Counted from the stretch's first letter, positions 18,647 through 28,856 are shown. The stretch: DNA of 64,000 bases from Hallerella succinigenes (GCF_002797675.1 NZ_PGEX01000001.1:2170001-2234000), one strand, 5' to 3'. Notes: generated by a model from the letters alone, not told the origin. Numbers and translations are program-made.

Positions 18647-19336
18647 ATGATCCAATTCTTGCATGTGACGAAGACTTACGAGGACAACTGGAAAGCCCTT
18701 TGCGATGTCACGCTTCGCATCAACCAAGGTGAATTCGTCTTTTTGACGGGTCACAGCGGTGCAGGAAAATCGACGCTTCTCAAGTTAATTTATATGGACG
18801 AACGCCCTGATGAATTCCATGGTGGCGAAGTCATGGTGCAGTTCAATAAAGACCTTGTTTTCGATACGAAAACCGCTACGGAAAAACAGGTCCAGGAACT
18901 TCGCCGTCACATGGGAATCGTCTTTCAAGACTTTAAGCTTTTGCCGGACCGCAACGTTTTTGAAAATGTAGCGCTTGCTCTCCGCATTACGGGAACTCCT
19001 GAAAAACAGTTGAATTCAAGAGTCTTTGACGCGCTCGCTCTCGTGGGAATTTCCCAAAAGAGGCTCGCTATGCCGTACACGCTTTCGGGCGGTGAACAGC
19101 AACGCGTGGCAATCGCTCGCGCCATGGTGCACAATCCGTACCTGATTCTTGCGGACGAACCGACGGGTAATCTCGATCCGGAAAATGCAAATGAAGTCTT
19201 CAGGATTTTCAAGGAAATCAACGCTCGCGGTACAACGGTTTTGATGGCGACGCACAACCCGGACTTTTACATGAACAGTCCGTTTCGGCGCTTGACGCTT
19301 TCGCATGGCGTTCTTCAGAATCGAGACATCCTTTAA
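18647..19336 (+). CDS. ftsE: Cell-division ABC ATPase FtsE
   Basis: A 229-residue ABC ATPase of FtsE size. Walker A is GHSGAGKST (35-43), the signature is LSGGEQQR and Walker B is LILADEPTG. FtsE with its membrane partner FtsX controls peptidoglycan hydrolases at the septum. No ftsX follows here: the next gene is folC, which begins 7 bases downstream. LolD is the main alternative family, but the start IQFLHVTKTY and FKLLPDRNVFENVA favour FtsE. Confidence 0.8.
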   Translation: MIQFLHVTKTYEDNWKALCDVTLRINQGEFVFLTGHSGAGKSTLLKLIYMDERPDEFHGGEVMVQFNKDLVFDTKTATEKQVQELRRHMGIVFQDFKLLPDRNVFENVALALRITGTPEKQLNSRVFDALALVGISQKRLAMPYTLSGGEQQRVAIARAMVHNPYLILADEPTGNLDPENANEVFRIFKEINARGTTVLMATHNPDFYMNSPFRRLTLSHGVLQNRDIL

Positions 19337-19343
19337 TGCTTTC

Positions 19344-20603
19344 ATGAATCTAGCTGGTATAGAATATCTGCATTCCCTAGCGCCTCTTGGAATGACAGGT
19401 GATTTAAAAAACATGGAGCGCCTGCTCGAGTTTTTGGAACATCCCGAAAAAAAGTTCCGCACGATTCATGTGGTGGGAACGGATGGAAAAGGCTCGACCT
19501 CTTTTTACTTGGCAAATATTTTGACAGCCCACGGCGTTTCTGCGGGGCTTTATACAAGTCCGCATTTGGTGAACGTTCGGGAACGTATCCGCATGGATAA
19601 TCTTCCGATTGCGGAAGAGGATTTTGACCGTTTGCTGTTGCAGGTAAAGTCTGCGGCAGAAAAAAACGATACGCATGTGTCTTTTTTTGAAGCGGTGACG
19701 CTTGTCTGTTTTCTGTATTTTGCAGAAAAGCGTGTCGGCGCGGCGGTTGTGGAAGCGGGTCTCGGCGGTCGCTTGGATTCGACGCGAACGGCTTGCGGTG
19801 AACTGGCCGTGCTGACGAGCATCGGTTTAGAGCATACGGAATGGCTCGGCTGTACGGAATCTGCGATTCTCCATGAAAAGCTCGGTGTACTTTCTCCTCG
19901 GGCGAAAATGTTTATCGGAGGCATCAGCGATGTATTGGTGCAGGATGCGGAAGAATTTGTGAAGGGCATACCGGCAACGGTCGAAAAGCCGAGCGTACTT
20001 AAAGATTTGCAGGTGCCGAATCCAGGTCGCCATTACATAGAAAACGCATCTCTTTCCCTCGCTGCAGCCAGAAGTTTTTTGGGCGAAAAGTTTTCAGAGA
20101 AAACGGCTCGGGAAGCGCTCCAAAAGTCCCTATGGATCGGGCGTATGCATAAGCTTTTGGATGCGAACGGAAAGTTCTGTTGGCTACTCGATGGCGCTCA
20201 CAATCCGCATGCGGTCAAACGCCTTGCAGAAGCCTTGGATGCCTATTACCCAAATCAAAAGTTTCCCTGCATTTTCGGCGCTTTAAAGGATAAGGCGATT
20301 GACGAAATGATTCCGATGCTGGTTCCCCATGTTTCGACGTGGCACGTGACGCGGACCCCTTACGAACGCTTCCGCGAAATCGAGGATGTGGCTCTGGAAC
20401 TCAAGTCCTTGGGCTGCTCCGTAGGAACTTCTGCACCAATGTCCAAGGCTTTTTTGGAAAAGGTCCAGGCAGAATCGAATGCGCCTGTGCTTGTGACCGG
20501 TTCCTTGTATATGATCGGCGAAACGATCGATCTTTTGAAAAACGATTTTGAAGATTTGAAGTTCTTTCGTGGCTTCTCGAAGTCCGAAAGTGAAAAACAT
20601 TAA
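19344..20603 (+). CDS. folC: Folylpolyglutamate/dihydrofolate synthase FolC
   Basis: A 419-residue Mur-ligase-fold enzyme that adds glutamate to folates. The P-loop is GTDGKGSTS, followed by TSPHLVNVRERI and EAGLGGRLDSTR, all diagnostic, with WLLDGAHNPHA in the C-terminal domain. The ATG at 19344 gives the normal FolC opening (GIEYLHSLAPLGM); an upstream in-frame ATG at 19305 lies inside ftsE. The gene sits between ftsE and pth in a same-strand run. Confidence 0.9.
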   Translation: MNLAGIEYLHSLAPLGMTGDLKNMERLLEFLEHPEKKFRTIHVVGTDGKGSTSFYLANILTAHGVSAGLYTSPHLVNVRERIRMDNLPIAEEDFDRLLLQVKSAAEKNDTHVSFFEAVTLVCFLYFAEKRVGAAVVEAGLGGRLDSTRTACGELAVLTSIGLEHTEWLGCTESAILHEKLGVLSPRAKMFIGGISDVLVQDAEEFVKGIPATVEKPSVLKDLQVPNPGRHYIENASLSLAAARSFLGEKFSEKTAREALQKSLWIGRMHKLLDANGKFCWLLDGAHNPHAVKRLAEALDAYYPNQKFPCIFGALKDKAIDEMIPMLVPHVSTWHVTRTPYERFREIEDVALELKSLGCSVGTSAPMSKAFLEKVQAESNAPVLVTGSLYMIGETIDLLKNDFEDLKFFRGFSKSESEKH

Positions 20604-20614
20604 GGAAATGCTGT

Positions 20615-21169
20615 ATGTATTTGATCGTCGGACTTGGAAATCCCGGAAACCAGTATGAAAATACGCATCACAATGCGGGCTTTATGGCTGTAGAAATGCT
20701 TGCCGATCCGGGCAAAAGCTGGAAGTCGGAATACAAGGCTTTGACGCAAAAAGTGACGGTTGGCGGGGAAGAAGTTCTGCTTGCGAAACCGCAGACGTAT
20801 ATGAACCTCTCCGGCGAAGCGGTTCAGGCCTTGATGACCTGGTACAAGGTAAAGCCGTCTCAGCTGCTTGTGTTTTCGGACGATATCAATTTGGATGTGG
20901 GCCGTATCCGTGTACGTGCAAACGGGAGCCACGGCGGTCAGAACGGGCTTCGTAATATTATTGAGCATGTGGGCGACCAGTTCGCACGTGTGCGCTTTGG
21001 CGTAGGAAAATGCCCTCCCAAGTGGGATCTTTCGAACTGGGTGCTTGCCAAGTTCCCGCCGGAAGACCGTCCTGTCTTTGACGAGGCGATTGGAAAAGTT
21101 CCTGCTTTGGTGGAATGTTATTTCAAGAACGGAATCGCCAAGTGCATGGAACGTTATAACGGCAAATAA
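20615..21169 (+). CDS. pth: Peptidyl-tRNA hydrolase
   Basis: A 184-residue enzyme of normal Pth length that frees tRNA from peptidyl-tRNA dropped by ribosomes. LIVGLGNPGNQYENTHHNAG contains the catalytic His (H19), and FSDDINLDVGRIRVR plus GSHGGQNGLRNI are the other conserved blocks. It follows folC by 11 bases. A 116-base gap with short hairpins but no clear T-run terminator separates it from the next gene. Confidence 0.95.
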   Translation: MYLIVGLGNPGNQYENTHHNAGFMAVEMLADPGKSWKSEYKALTQKVTVGGEEVLLAKPQTYMNLSGEAVQALMTWYKVKPSQLLVFSDDINLDVGRIRVRANGSHGGQNGLRNIIEHVGDQFARVRFGVGKCPPKWDLSNWVLAKFPPEDRPVFDEAIGKVPALVECYFKNGIAKCMERYNGK

Positions 21170-21285
21170 GGCCTGATATTCCAACTTAAAACAACATTTT
21201 TTTTCTCGGTCGAGGTCCTTTTCCGGTAAAAGGATGTATCTCTTTATATAGAGGGAATCATACAATCTTTTGAGGAGGTTCTTCG

Positions 21286-22200
21286 ATGGAAATTTACAAG
21301 TTGATCGACGATGTAAACGGTTATTTCGTCTTTGAAAAAGGACAGAACATGGTCCTTGTCGATACAGGTTCGCCGTTCTCTTTTCACTGTGGCTCGGAAC
21401 CTCTTTCGATCTGTTACACAACCTGTGTGACGGGAAACGATGGCGATATTTCCGAAATGTCGCAGCGTTTGCACAACGTGATTGAAAAGGATGCGAAACT
21501 CGCGCCGCTTCGCACGCTCATCGAAGGCTTTAGCTTGGAAAATTTGAACGGACTTTTCCGCTCGCGTCACGGTCAGGCCTTGGCAAAAACGCTCGGGCTG
21601 AATATTGAAGCGCTTAAGGCGGCGCATGACGGTGATGCGAAAATGACCGCCAAGGTTTTGGGCATCGATTTCGATGCGATTTCAAAACACGTCGGCGTTC
21701 CGATTACCACGATTCTCGGCACGGATTGCCTTTCTAAATTCAAAATCGTGATTGACAAAATCCGGAACCAGATTATGTTCGACACGGAAGAAATTCCGTT
21801 TGAAGGATCTTCGATTGCAACAGTAAAGCTTGGCGACTGTATGGGCATTGAAGTCAAGTTGAACGGGGTGCCGCGCAAAGTTTTGCTCGATACGGGCATC
21901 ACATCCTCTTATGCGGATAAGGTTTGGCTTGATGGCTGTGCGGATAAGGGACGCCGTATCGATTATCATCCTTTGGCGGATTATTACACGGTTCCTGTGT
22001 TCCGCGCGTTGACAGAATTCGGTGGACGGAATTACCAGGTGAAATACGGGGTGATGCCCGATATTTTGAAGACGAAGATCATGGAAGTGACGGGGCTTCC
22101 CAAAGAGGCTGTGCTGGGTGTACTCGGAGCGTCGATTTTAGAAGATCGCCGTTTTTACATCGATTTCAGCACGGATACCTTCTGCGTGGGACCTTTCTAA
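21286..22200 (+). CDS. Two-domain retropepsin-like aspartyl protease homologue
   Basis: A 304-residue soluble protein with two aspartyl-protease halves in tandem. The first has LVDTGS with D26 and, later, the hydrophobic-Gly element ILGTDCLSKFKIVID; the second has LLDTGI with D202 and the matching element LGASILEDRRFYID. Retropepsins normally carry one DTG and work as dimers; here both aspartates are in one chain, as in pepsin. No signal peptide is seen. A strong GAGGAGG site precedes the ATG. Protease activity is inferred only from the motifs. The middle region (80-130) is unassigned. Confidence 0.65.
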   Translation: MEIYKLIDDVNGYFVFEKGQNMVLVDTGSPFSFHCGSEPLSICYTTCVTGNDGDISEMSQRLHNVIEKDAKLAPLRTLIEGFSLENLNGLFRSRHGQALAKTLGLNIEALKAAHDGDAKMTAKVLGIDFDAISKHVGVPITTILGTDCLSKFKIVIDKIRNQIMFDTEEIPFEGSSIATVKLGDCMGIEVKLNGVPRKVLLDTGITSSYADKVWLDGCADKGRRIDYHPLADYYTVPVFRALTEFGGRNYQVKYGVMPDILKTKIMEVTGLPKEAVLGVLGASILEDRRFYIDFSTDTFCVGPF

Positions 22201-22239
22201 AATAGCGTCTTTTTCTATATTTGGGGTGCTGAACCGGCG

Positions 22240-22278
22240 GACAGTTCGAAAACCTCCTGTCATAAAACAAAACTAGGT
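22240..22278 (+). promoter_or_regulatory. PreQ1-I riboswitch controlling queD-queE
   Basis: P1 is GACAG (22240-22244) with CTGTC (22257-22261). The 12-base loop ends in ACCT (22252-22255), and the A-rich tail ATAAAACAAAACTAGGT follows. ACCT can pair with AGGT at 22275-22278, making the H-type pseudoknot of class I preQ1 riboswitches; loop and tail closely resemble the Thermoanaerobacter tengcongensis aptamer. The sequestered AGG is the Shine-Dalgarno of queD, 6 bases before its ATG, so preQ1 or preQ0 should shut off translation. A TATATT at 22216-22221 is a plausible -10. Confidence 0.85.
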
Positions 22279-22283
22279 ACCCT

Positions 22284-22619
22284 ATGTATAGAATTTCTAA
22301 GCGCTTTGAAATTTCCGGCGCGCACCGACTACAGCTTTCATACGAAAGCAAGTGCCAAGAGCTCCACGGTCATAATTGGATTATCACCGTTTTTTGCCAA
22401 TCAAAAACGTTGAATGCCGAAGGCATGGTCGTGGATTTTTCGCATGTGAAAAATGCGATCCAGGAAAAGCTCGATCACAAGTATTTGAATGAAGTGGTGG
22501 ATTTTAATCCGACCGCGGAAAATATGGCCAAATGGATCTGTGATCAGATTCCGAAATGCTATAAGGTTTCCGTTCAGGAAAGCGAAGGCAATGTGGCAGA
22601 ATACGCTGTCGACGGTTAG
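22284..22619 (+). CDS. queD: 6-carboxy-tetrahydropterin synthase QueD
   Basis: A 111-residue member of the PTPS/QueD family that makes 6-carboxy-5,6,7,8-tetrahydropterin for queuosine. The zinc ligands H14 and H28-G-H30 and the catalytic C24 (CQELHGHN) are all present, and VVDFSHVK is the conserved downstream block. It is translated from a Shine-Dalgarno that the preQ1-I riboswitch can mask, and it is followed 2 bases later by queE. Confidence 0.95.
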   Translation: MYRISKRFEISGAHRLQLSYESKCQELHGHNWIITVFCQSKTLNAEGMVVDFSHVKNAIQEKLDHKYLNEVVDFNPTAENMAKWICDQIPKCYKVSVQESEGNVAEYAVDG

Positions 22620-22621
22620 CG

Positions 22622-23293
22622 ATGAAAGTCTCTGAAATTTTCTTGAGCATCGAAGGCGAGGGCATTCGAACGGGTGCGCCTGCCGTTTTTGTACGCCTTT
22701 TCGGTTGCAATCTCCATTGTGCCTATTGTGATTCCCTGTATGCGATAGAAGGCTCGGATTTTGTGGAAATGTCGCCTGTCGAAATCTTTGAAAAGGTGCA
22801 GTCATTTCGTACAAAGTATGTAACGCTCACCGGTGGGGAACCGCTGATCCATGCGGATGTTCAAACGCTTTTGAAACTGTTGGACGACGCCGGTTTTGAA
22901 GTCAATATTGAAACGAACGGAACGCGCCCAAGTCCTGTCGGATACAAGAACGCTTTTTGCACCATGGATTGGAAAATTTCAAGCAGCGGCATGCGGAATG
23001 AAAAAAATTTGCAAAACCTTTTGACTCTTGAGGCTCGGGATGTGCTCAAGTTTGTCGTCGGAACGCCTGAGGATTTAGAGGATGCAGTGCATATTGTGGA
23101 AATTTTGGAAAAGGAATTCGCTAAGGAAAAACGCCCGCTTCCGGTGCTTTACGTTTCCCCGATTTTTGGATCGATGCCGTACGAGGAAATGGTGAACTGG
23201 ATTCTTGCAAACGAGGTCTTGCGGCGAAATTCTACCCGCTTTCAGGTCCAGTTGCATAAAATCATCTGGGATCCCCTGGCCCGAGGCGTTTGA
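22622..23293 (+). CDS. queE: 7-carboxy-7-deazaguanine synthase QueE (radical SAM)
   Basis: A 223-residue radical SAM enzyme that converts carboxytetrahydropterin to 7-carboxy-7-deazaguanine. The iron-sulfur cluster motif is C29-x3-C33-x2-C36 (FGCNLHCAYC), preceded by the QueE hallmark SIEGEGIRTG and followed by VTLTGGEPL for SAM binding. It lies 2 bases after queD and shares its riboswitch. queC and queF are not in the window. Confidence 0.95.
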   Translation: MKVSEIFLSIEGEGIRTGAPAVFVRLFGCNLHCAYCDSLYAIEGSDFVEMSPVEIFEKVQSFRTKYVTLTGGEPLIHADVQTLLKLLDDAGFEVNIETNGTRPSPVGYKNAFCTMDWKISSSGMRNEKNLQNLLTLEARDVLKFVVGTPEDLEDAVHIVEILEKEFAKEKRPLPVLYVSPIFGSMPYEEMVNWILANEVLRRNSTRFQVQLHKIIWDPLARGV

Positions 23294-23320
23294 AATATGA
23301 AAAAAGCCTTTAGGAAGTAA

Positions 23321-24838
<1,518 letters not shown>

Positions 24839-24858
24839 TCTTTCTTAAAAAAACTGAA

Positions 24859-24886
24859 AACGGCAAGCGATCTGCTTGCTGTTTTT
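24859..24886 (+). terminator. Intrinsic terminator of guaB
   Basis: A 10-bp stem (AACGGCAAGC with GCTTGCTGTT, one G-U pair) and loop GATCT, followed by a T run. Confidence 0.85.
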
Positions 24887-25140
24887 ATATGCATTCAAAA
24901 TTGTCGGCTAAGTCGGTGGGAGTCTTTCGTAATTTCCGGTTTGGATTGAATGATCTACATTGTTGATAGACATTTTTTAAGCTTTGGCTCTTGTTCTCCG
25001 CTCTGAAATATGACCAAAATTTTCAATCGGGAGAATGAAACAGACGCTCACGCAGATATGCTTTGGTGCGCTATACCCTGTCTTAAATCACTTTGCCCAT
25101 GAACCAATATTTTAGAAGTGCAATGTTTACAAAGAGTCTT
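24887..25140. other. Gene-free stretch between guaB and xerC
   Basis: Together with the terminator this makes a gap of about 300 bases. I see no reading frame, tRNA or clear hairpin worth naming. A TACATT at about 24955 is the only promoter-like word. Confidence 0.5.
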
Positions 25141-26037
25141 TCACGCTCGTGGATGCGTCTTCTTGAACGCTTCCTTTAAGCGTTCCGCCGAGACGTGCGT
25201 ATAGACCTGTGTTGTCGCAAGGCTTGAATGCCCAAGCATTTCTTTGACGCTCATCAGGTCTGCACCGTTTTCGAGCAGGTGCGTGGCAAAGCTATGGCGC
25301 AGAACGTGCGGACTTGCCTTGCCTTCCCAGCCGATGCTTCGAAGTAAATCGTGGATGTCCCGGCGGAGTGTTCGCACGTCGTAAGCTTGACCGTGTTCGT
25401 TCAAAAAGACAGGCGCATGTGGCGACACGAATCTGCCTTCATCGGCGAGTTTTAATTTGTATGTATTCAGCCAACGGATCAAGTCTTGCGTCAGCGGAAC
25501 AATGCGTTCCTTGGAGCCCTTACCCAAGGCGCGCACGGATTTGGCAGAAAGATCAATGCGGGACCAGGTCAGGCTCTGGCATTCGGAAATGCGCAGTCCC
25601 GAGCCGTAAATGAGTTCAAGCAATACACGGGCGCGGACCATGGGAAGCGTCGGATTTTCGATTTCCGGAAAATTTTCTTCGCCGAGATCCTTTTGGGAAA
25701 GAAACGAGACGAGCCTTCTGGGACGCTTGGGCATGGGCACAGCTTCTGCAGGATTGCTGTCGAGCAGATGGCTGCGCACAAGGTAGCTGCCAAAACTTTT
25801 GAGGCAAGCGATATGCAAATCGATACTCGCAATCGCCAGGTCTTCTTTTTGGCGCATCTGCCAGACGTAGGTTCGGATGTTTTCGATCGTAAAATCTTTC
25901 AGCTCGGCTTCGGGGCGCAAGGTCTGCAAAAATTTGGCGAGCGATTTTTGGTATGTGCTCACCGTTTGCATGGAAAATCGGCGTTCCAAGGCGATGTATT
26001 TGCAAAAGTTTTCTGTGTGTTCCGAAAGAAGAGCCAT
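25141..26037 (-). CDS. xerC: Tyrosine recombinase XerC/XerD
   Basis: A 298-residue site-specific recombinase of exact XerC/D size. An N-terminal SAM-like DNA-binding domain (HTENFCKYIALERRFS) precedes the catalytic domain with all six residues: R149 (GLRISE), K173, H244, R247 (HVLRHSF), H270 (LGHSS) and Y279. It would resolve chromosome dimers at dif. No integrase-like extras or adjacent att repeats are seen, which favours housekeeping XerC or XerD; the two cannot be separated from this sequence alone. A TAGATT hexamer lies 8 bases before the ATG. Confidence 0.85.
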   Translation of the reverse strand: MALLSEHTENFCKYIALERRFSMQTVSTYQKSLAKFLQTLRPEAELKDFTIENIRTYVWQMRQKEDLAIASIDLHIACLKSFGSYLVRSHLLDSNPAEAVPMPKRPRRLVSFLSQKDLGEENFPEIENPTLPMVRARVLLELIYGSGLRISECQSLTWSRIDLSAKSVRALGKGSKERIVPLTQDLIRWLNTYKLKLADEGRFVSPHAPVFLNEHGQAYDVRTLRRDIHDLLRSIGWEGKASPHVLRHSFATHLLENGADLMSVKEMLGHSSLATTQVYTHVSAERLKEAFKKTHPRA

Positions 26038-26098
26038 TATCCTTAAATCTACAAGTTTTTGTGGGCTCTGTTCTTTGGAAAATTTTATCTTGTGGAAA
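26038..26098. promoter_or_regulatory. Compact divergent promoter region (xerC / outer-membrane protein)
   Basis: Sixty-one bases separate two divergent starts. On the minus strand TAGATT (26046-26051) ends 8 bases before the xerC ATG; on the plus strand TATCTT (26086-26091) ends 7 bases before the ATG at 26099. Both would give nearly leaderless transcripts. Confidence 0.5.
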
Positions 26099-27262
26099 AT
26101 GTTCCGCCGAATTTATACAGCAGCGACTTTGTTCCTTTTCGCGTTTGCCTCGCAAACGTGGGCTCTGGAACGTGTCGTGGGCGCAAACGCTTCTCTTGAC
26201 ATTCATGCCGGCGCGCGTTCCTCTGCTTTAGGCGGTGCATCGATTGCGGTCGATCACGATCTTTTGGAACTTACTTCGAATCCGCAACAGCTTTCGAGTG
26301 CGGAAAATTCTTGGGTCGCCTTTAGCCACGTTGTTTATTATGAAGACACCCAGTACGATTATGGTGCAGTGCAGTTCCCGCTTGGCGATATGGGAGGCTT
26401 GGGCTTTGCTTTTTCGCGCTTTGGCGCTAATGACATTCCTTGGATTGCGGAAGGGGATCCTTTGCCGGAAGGCGATGATTACAAGACACTTTCGATTGCG
26501 GATTACGTCTTTACGCTTGCATGGGGTCGTCGCTTCTTAAACGATCGCTTGGACTTGGGCATTTCGTTCCATGGTCTTTACCGTGAACTGGACCAGAGCG
26601 GTTGGGGGTTCCGTGGAGACATCGGTGCAAATTACCATGTGCATGAACAGGTGACGGTGTCTTCGTTCCTCAAAGGCTGGACTTCGTCTGCAACGACGTG
26701 GGAAGAAGGAACCTTTGAATACAGCTCCCCGGAATGGTACTTGGGCTTGAACGTGCACCAGCCGATTTCTTACTTCTACGGAACGGCGAGTGCCTATTGG
26801 CAGAGCGCAGGAATTTTTCACCGTGAAAACCGTGACCTGGACTGGGACGGTGAAGAACGCGGTGGCCGTTTTTGGGAACATCCACTGGATTGGCTGGGCG
26901 GTGGTCGTGCGGGTGTAGAATTCGCTTTTGATTTTGGGCTGTCTTTGCGTGCTGGTTTGGCGAGCCTTTCGGAACTCGAAAGCTGGACCGCTGGCGCTGG
27001 ATTTGCTCTTTCGAATTGGTTAAGGGTTGATTACGCCTTTGAATCGCATCCGACACTTTCTGCTGTGCACCGTGTAAGCCTCGAAGTCAGCCCGGGTCTC
27101 TTCCTTTTCCCGAAGAAGAAATCGGCGTCTTCGCCTGCCTACGTGGTGGAAGCGAAGAAGGCGGAAGAAGTCAAAAAGGCTGCTATTTCTGAAATGGAGC
27201 CTGTAGAAACAGAAGAACTTGTGGAAGAAGAATCCGCAGGTGGTACTTATTGGGAAGAATGA
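26099..27262 (+). CDS. Outer-membrane beta-barrel protein (PorV/UPF0164-like)
   Basis: A 387-residue exported protein. The signal peptide (TAATLFLFAFASQTWA) leads into DIHAGARSSALGGASIAVDH, the opening of the PorV/UPF0164 outer-membrane family, followed by LTSNPQQLSS and alternating aromatic strands. The C-terminal 60 residues form a Lys/Glu-rich periplasmic-looking tail (VEAKKAEEVKKA). The start at 26099 is the only one that begins with a signal peptide; the frame is open far upstream across xerC. The next gene begins 16 bases after its stop. Confidence 0.75.
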   Translation: MFRRIYTAATLFLFAFASQTWALERVVGANASLDIHAGARSSALGGASIAVDHDLLELTSNPQQLSSAENSWVAFSHVVYYEDTQYDYGAVQFPLGDMGGLGFAFSRFGANDIPWIAEGDPLPEGDDYKTLSIADYVFTLAWGRRFLNDRLDLGISFHGLYRELDQSGWGFRGDIGANYHVHEQVTVSSFLKGWTSSATTWEEGTFEYSSPEWYLGLNVHQPISYFYGTASAYWQSAGIFHRENRDLDWDGEERGGRFWEHPLDWLGGGRAGVEFAFDFGLSLRAGLASLSELESWTAGAGFALSNWLRVDYAFESHPTLSAVHRVSLEVSPGLFLFPKKKSASSPAYVVEAKKAEEVKKAAISEMEPVETEELVEEESAGGTYWEE

Positions 27263-27278
27263 GAGGTATATTAAACCT

Positions 27279-27920
27279 ATGAGCGAATTAAGTAATTGTC
27301 GTGCAGTCGGTTTATTTGATTTGGTTTCTGCCCCCGTCACTCCGATCGGGTCTTTTGATGCGGAACAGTTTAAGCAAGACGTGAAGCCTTTGCTTGAAAA
27401 GGGTTCTTCTTTTATCGGTGTCGATACGACGGGTCTTGATTTTCTTTATAGCGATGCCTGCAGTGCATTTTGCCAGGTGCAGCAACAGCTTTCTGAAAAG
27501 CACGGCGCTTTTGCCGTCTTGACCGATCACGATGATGTTGTCACGTGCCTGAAAAAGGCGAATCTCGACAAGAGCATTCACATCTTCCGCAAGGAAGCGG
27601 ATATGGTCGCTTTCTCGATGAAGGAAGACGAGGCGATGCATAGTCCGAAGTCAGACGCAGAAGAAGTTGTCGAAGTCCCGACCGCAAAGAGCAATAATCG
27701 CCGTGAAACGGCTTCGATGAATTCTCTTCGCCGCCGTGTGACAGGTCGCTTTACCCAGAGTTTTAATGCGATTCGCAAAGATACCCAGAAGATGGAAGGC
27801 AGCCTCGAAAATCCGTTCAAGGAAGAAAAGAGCAGCGGCGCAAAGTGGCTGTGGCTCGGACTTGGATTGGTGGCTGTTGCCGCTGTGGCTGTTGTCTTTG
27901 TGATGAATTTGCATTCATGA
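27279..27920 (+). CDS. STAS-like protein with C-terminal membrane anchor
   Basis: A 213-residue protein. The first 110 residues resemble a STAS (anti-anti-sigma) fold: VDTTGLDFLYSDACSAF matches the strand-loop where such proteins carry a phosphorylatable serine, here S or D in the YSDAC turn. A basic linker (NNRRETASMNSLRRRVTGR) and a single C-terminal helix (WLWLGLGLVAVAAVAVVFVM) follow, so it is probably tail-anchored with the STAS domain in the cytosol. Its stop overlaps the ATG of the next gene. No kinase or sigma factor is adjacent; the partner is unknown. Confidence 0.6.
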   Translation: MSELSNCRAVGLFDLVSAPVTPIGSFDAEQFKQDVKPLLEKGSSFIGVDTTGLDFLYSDACSAFCQVQQQLSEKHGAFAVLTDHDDVVTCLKKANLDKSIHIFRKEADMVAFSMKEDEAMHSPKSDAEEVVEVPTAKSNNRRETASMNSLRRRVTGRFTQSFNAIRKDTQKMEGSLENPFKEEKSSGAKWLWLGLGLVAVAAVAVVFVMNLHS

Positions 27921-28855
27921 GCTCCTTTCGCGAATTCAAAGATTTTAAGTCAGACTGGAAACCGAAAAAGCGGATTCCGGTTGTGCGGACATTGATCGTT
28001 CTCGCGTTGATCTATGCGGTCTATGCGAGCGGTGCCGCTCAGAAGGCTTACCGGTTTATCGAAGACCAAAGAAAGATTACTGTCGAAGAACCGGCGTATG
28101 CGGATTTGCCGTGGCGGGAAGGTTGTGCGAAAACTCAAGGGACGAGTTTCGATTCAAAGAAAGGTTCCCTGGGACAGTGCGGCTGGATTGTGAAATCCGA
28201 AAAAGAGGTCTCCGAACTTCCGGACATTCCGTTTTTGCATTATGCGGCTTCTGTTCCGGGAATGCAGTATCCGTTGCAAGTGCATTGGATTGCGGACTCG
28301 TCGGATTTTTGGAATCCAAAGGTTTTGATTTTACGCTCCAAGAAGACGACGACTTCTTTTTACCATTTGATGCTTGCGGATTCTTCGTTTGCTTGGGTGC
28401 GTGCGGATGGTTGCCGTTATCCGGGGGCCTGTCCGAGAAATCCGTTGCAGGGCGGCGCGCTTCCGATTGAAGCGGACTTTGACTTTGGCGGTCGCGAAGA
28501 ATTGCTTTTGAAGGATTTGTTCATGGGCATCGGCGAAGCTCCGGTTTATCCGATTTTGCCCGGCTACGTGATTTCTGTTTCGAAGGATTCTCTCGGTTAC
28601 AAGCTTTATCTGGATCACGGAGGAAATCTCTTTTCCCGCGTTTCGGGTCTTTCGCAGATCGCTGCTGATATCGAAGCGGGGAAGCGTTTGGAACAGGACG
28701 ATGCCTTGGGACGTCTTGCGCCGAACGATAGCGCTGTCCTTTTTTTGGAAGTGCTCCGCAATGGACGTTTTGTCCGCTGGGATGATTTCTACAAGAAGAC
28801 CCATGTTGCCGATGCGGCGGATGTGAAGCTCTTCCTTTCGGAGATTGAATTCTAA
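27917..28855 (+). CDS. Membrane-anchored degenerate M23/LytM-like protein
   Basis: A 312-residue protein with one membrane helix (TLIVLALIYAVYASGAA, about 26-42) and a large periplasmic part. Residues of about 215-300 follow the M23 peptidase layout (PGYVISVSKDSLGYKLYLDHGGNLFSRVSGL, quoted here in two parts in family terms as a G-x-V strand and an xDHGG turn) and end in LEVLRNGRFVRWDDFY, where active enzymes have HFE. The catalytic histidine is therefore replaced, and I see no HxxxD metal motif, so it is probably inactive, like EnvC or NlpD activators of amidases. It overlaps the STAS gene by 4 bases. Confidence 0.55.
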   Translation: MSSFREFKDFKSDWKPKKRIPVVRTLIVLALIYAVYASGAAQKAYRFIEDQRKITVEEPAYADLPWREGCAKTQGTSFDSKKGSLGQCGWIVKSEKEVSELPDIPFLHYAASVPGMQYPLQVHWIADSSDFWNPKVLILRSKKTTTSFYHLMLADSSFAWVRADGCRYPGACPRNPLQGGALPIEADFDFGGREELLLKDLFMGIGEAPVYPILPGYVISVSKDSLGYKLYLDHGGNLFSRVSGLSQIAADIEAGKRLEQDDALGRLAPNDSAVLFLEVLRNGRFVRWDDFYKKTHVADAADVKLFLSEIEF

Positions 28856-28856
28856 G

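Noticed and set aside
25141-26037. Phage or island integrase
   Set aside because: Size and motifs fit housekeeping XerC/D, and no tRNA or direct repeats flank it.
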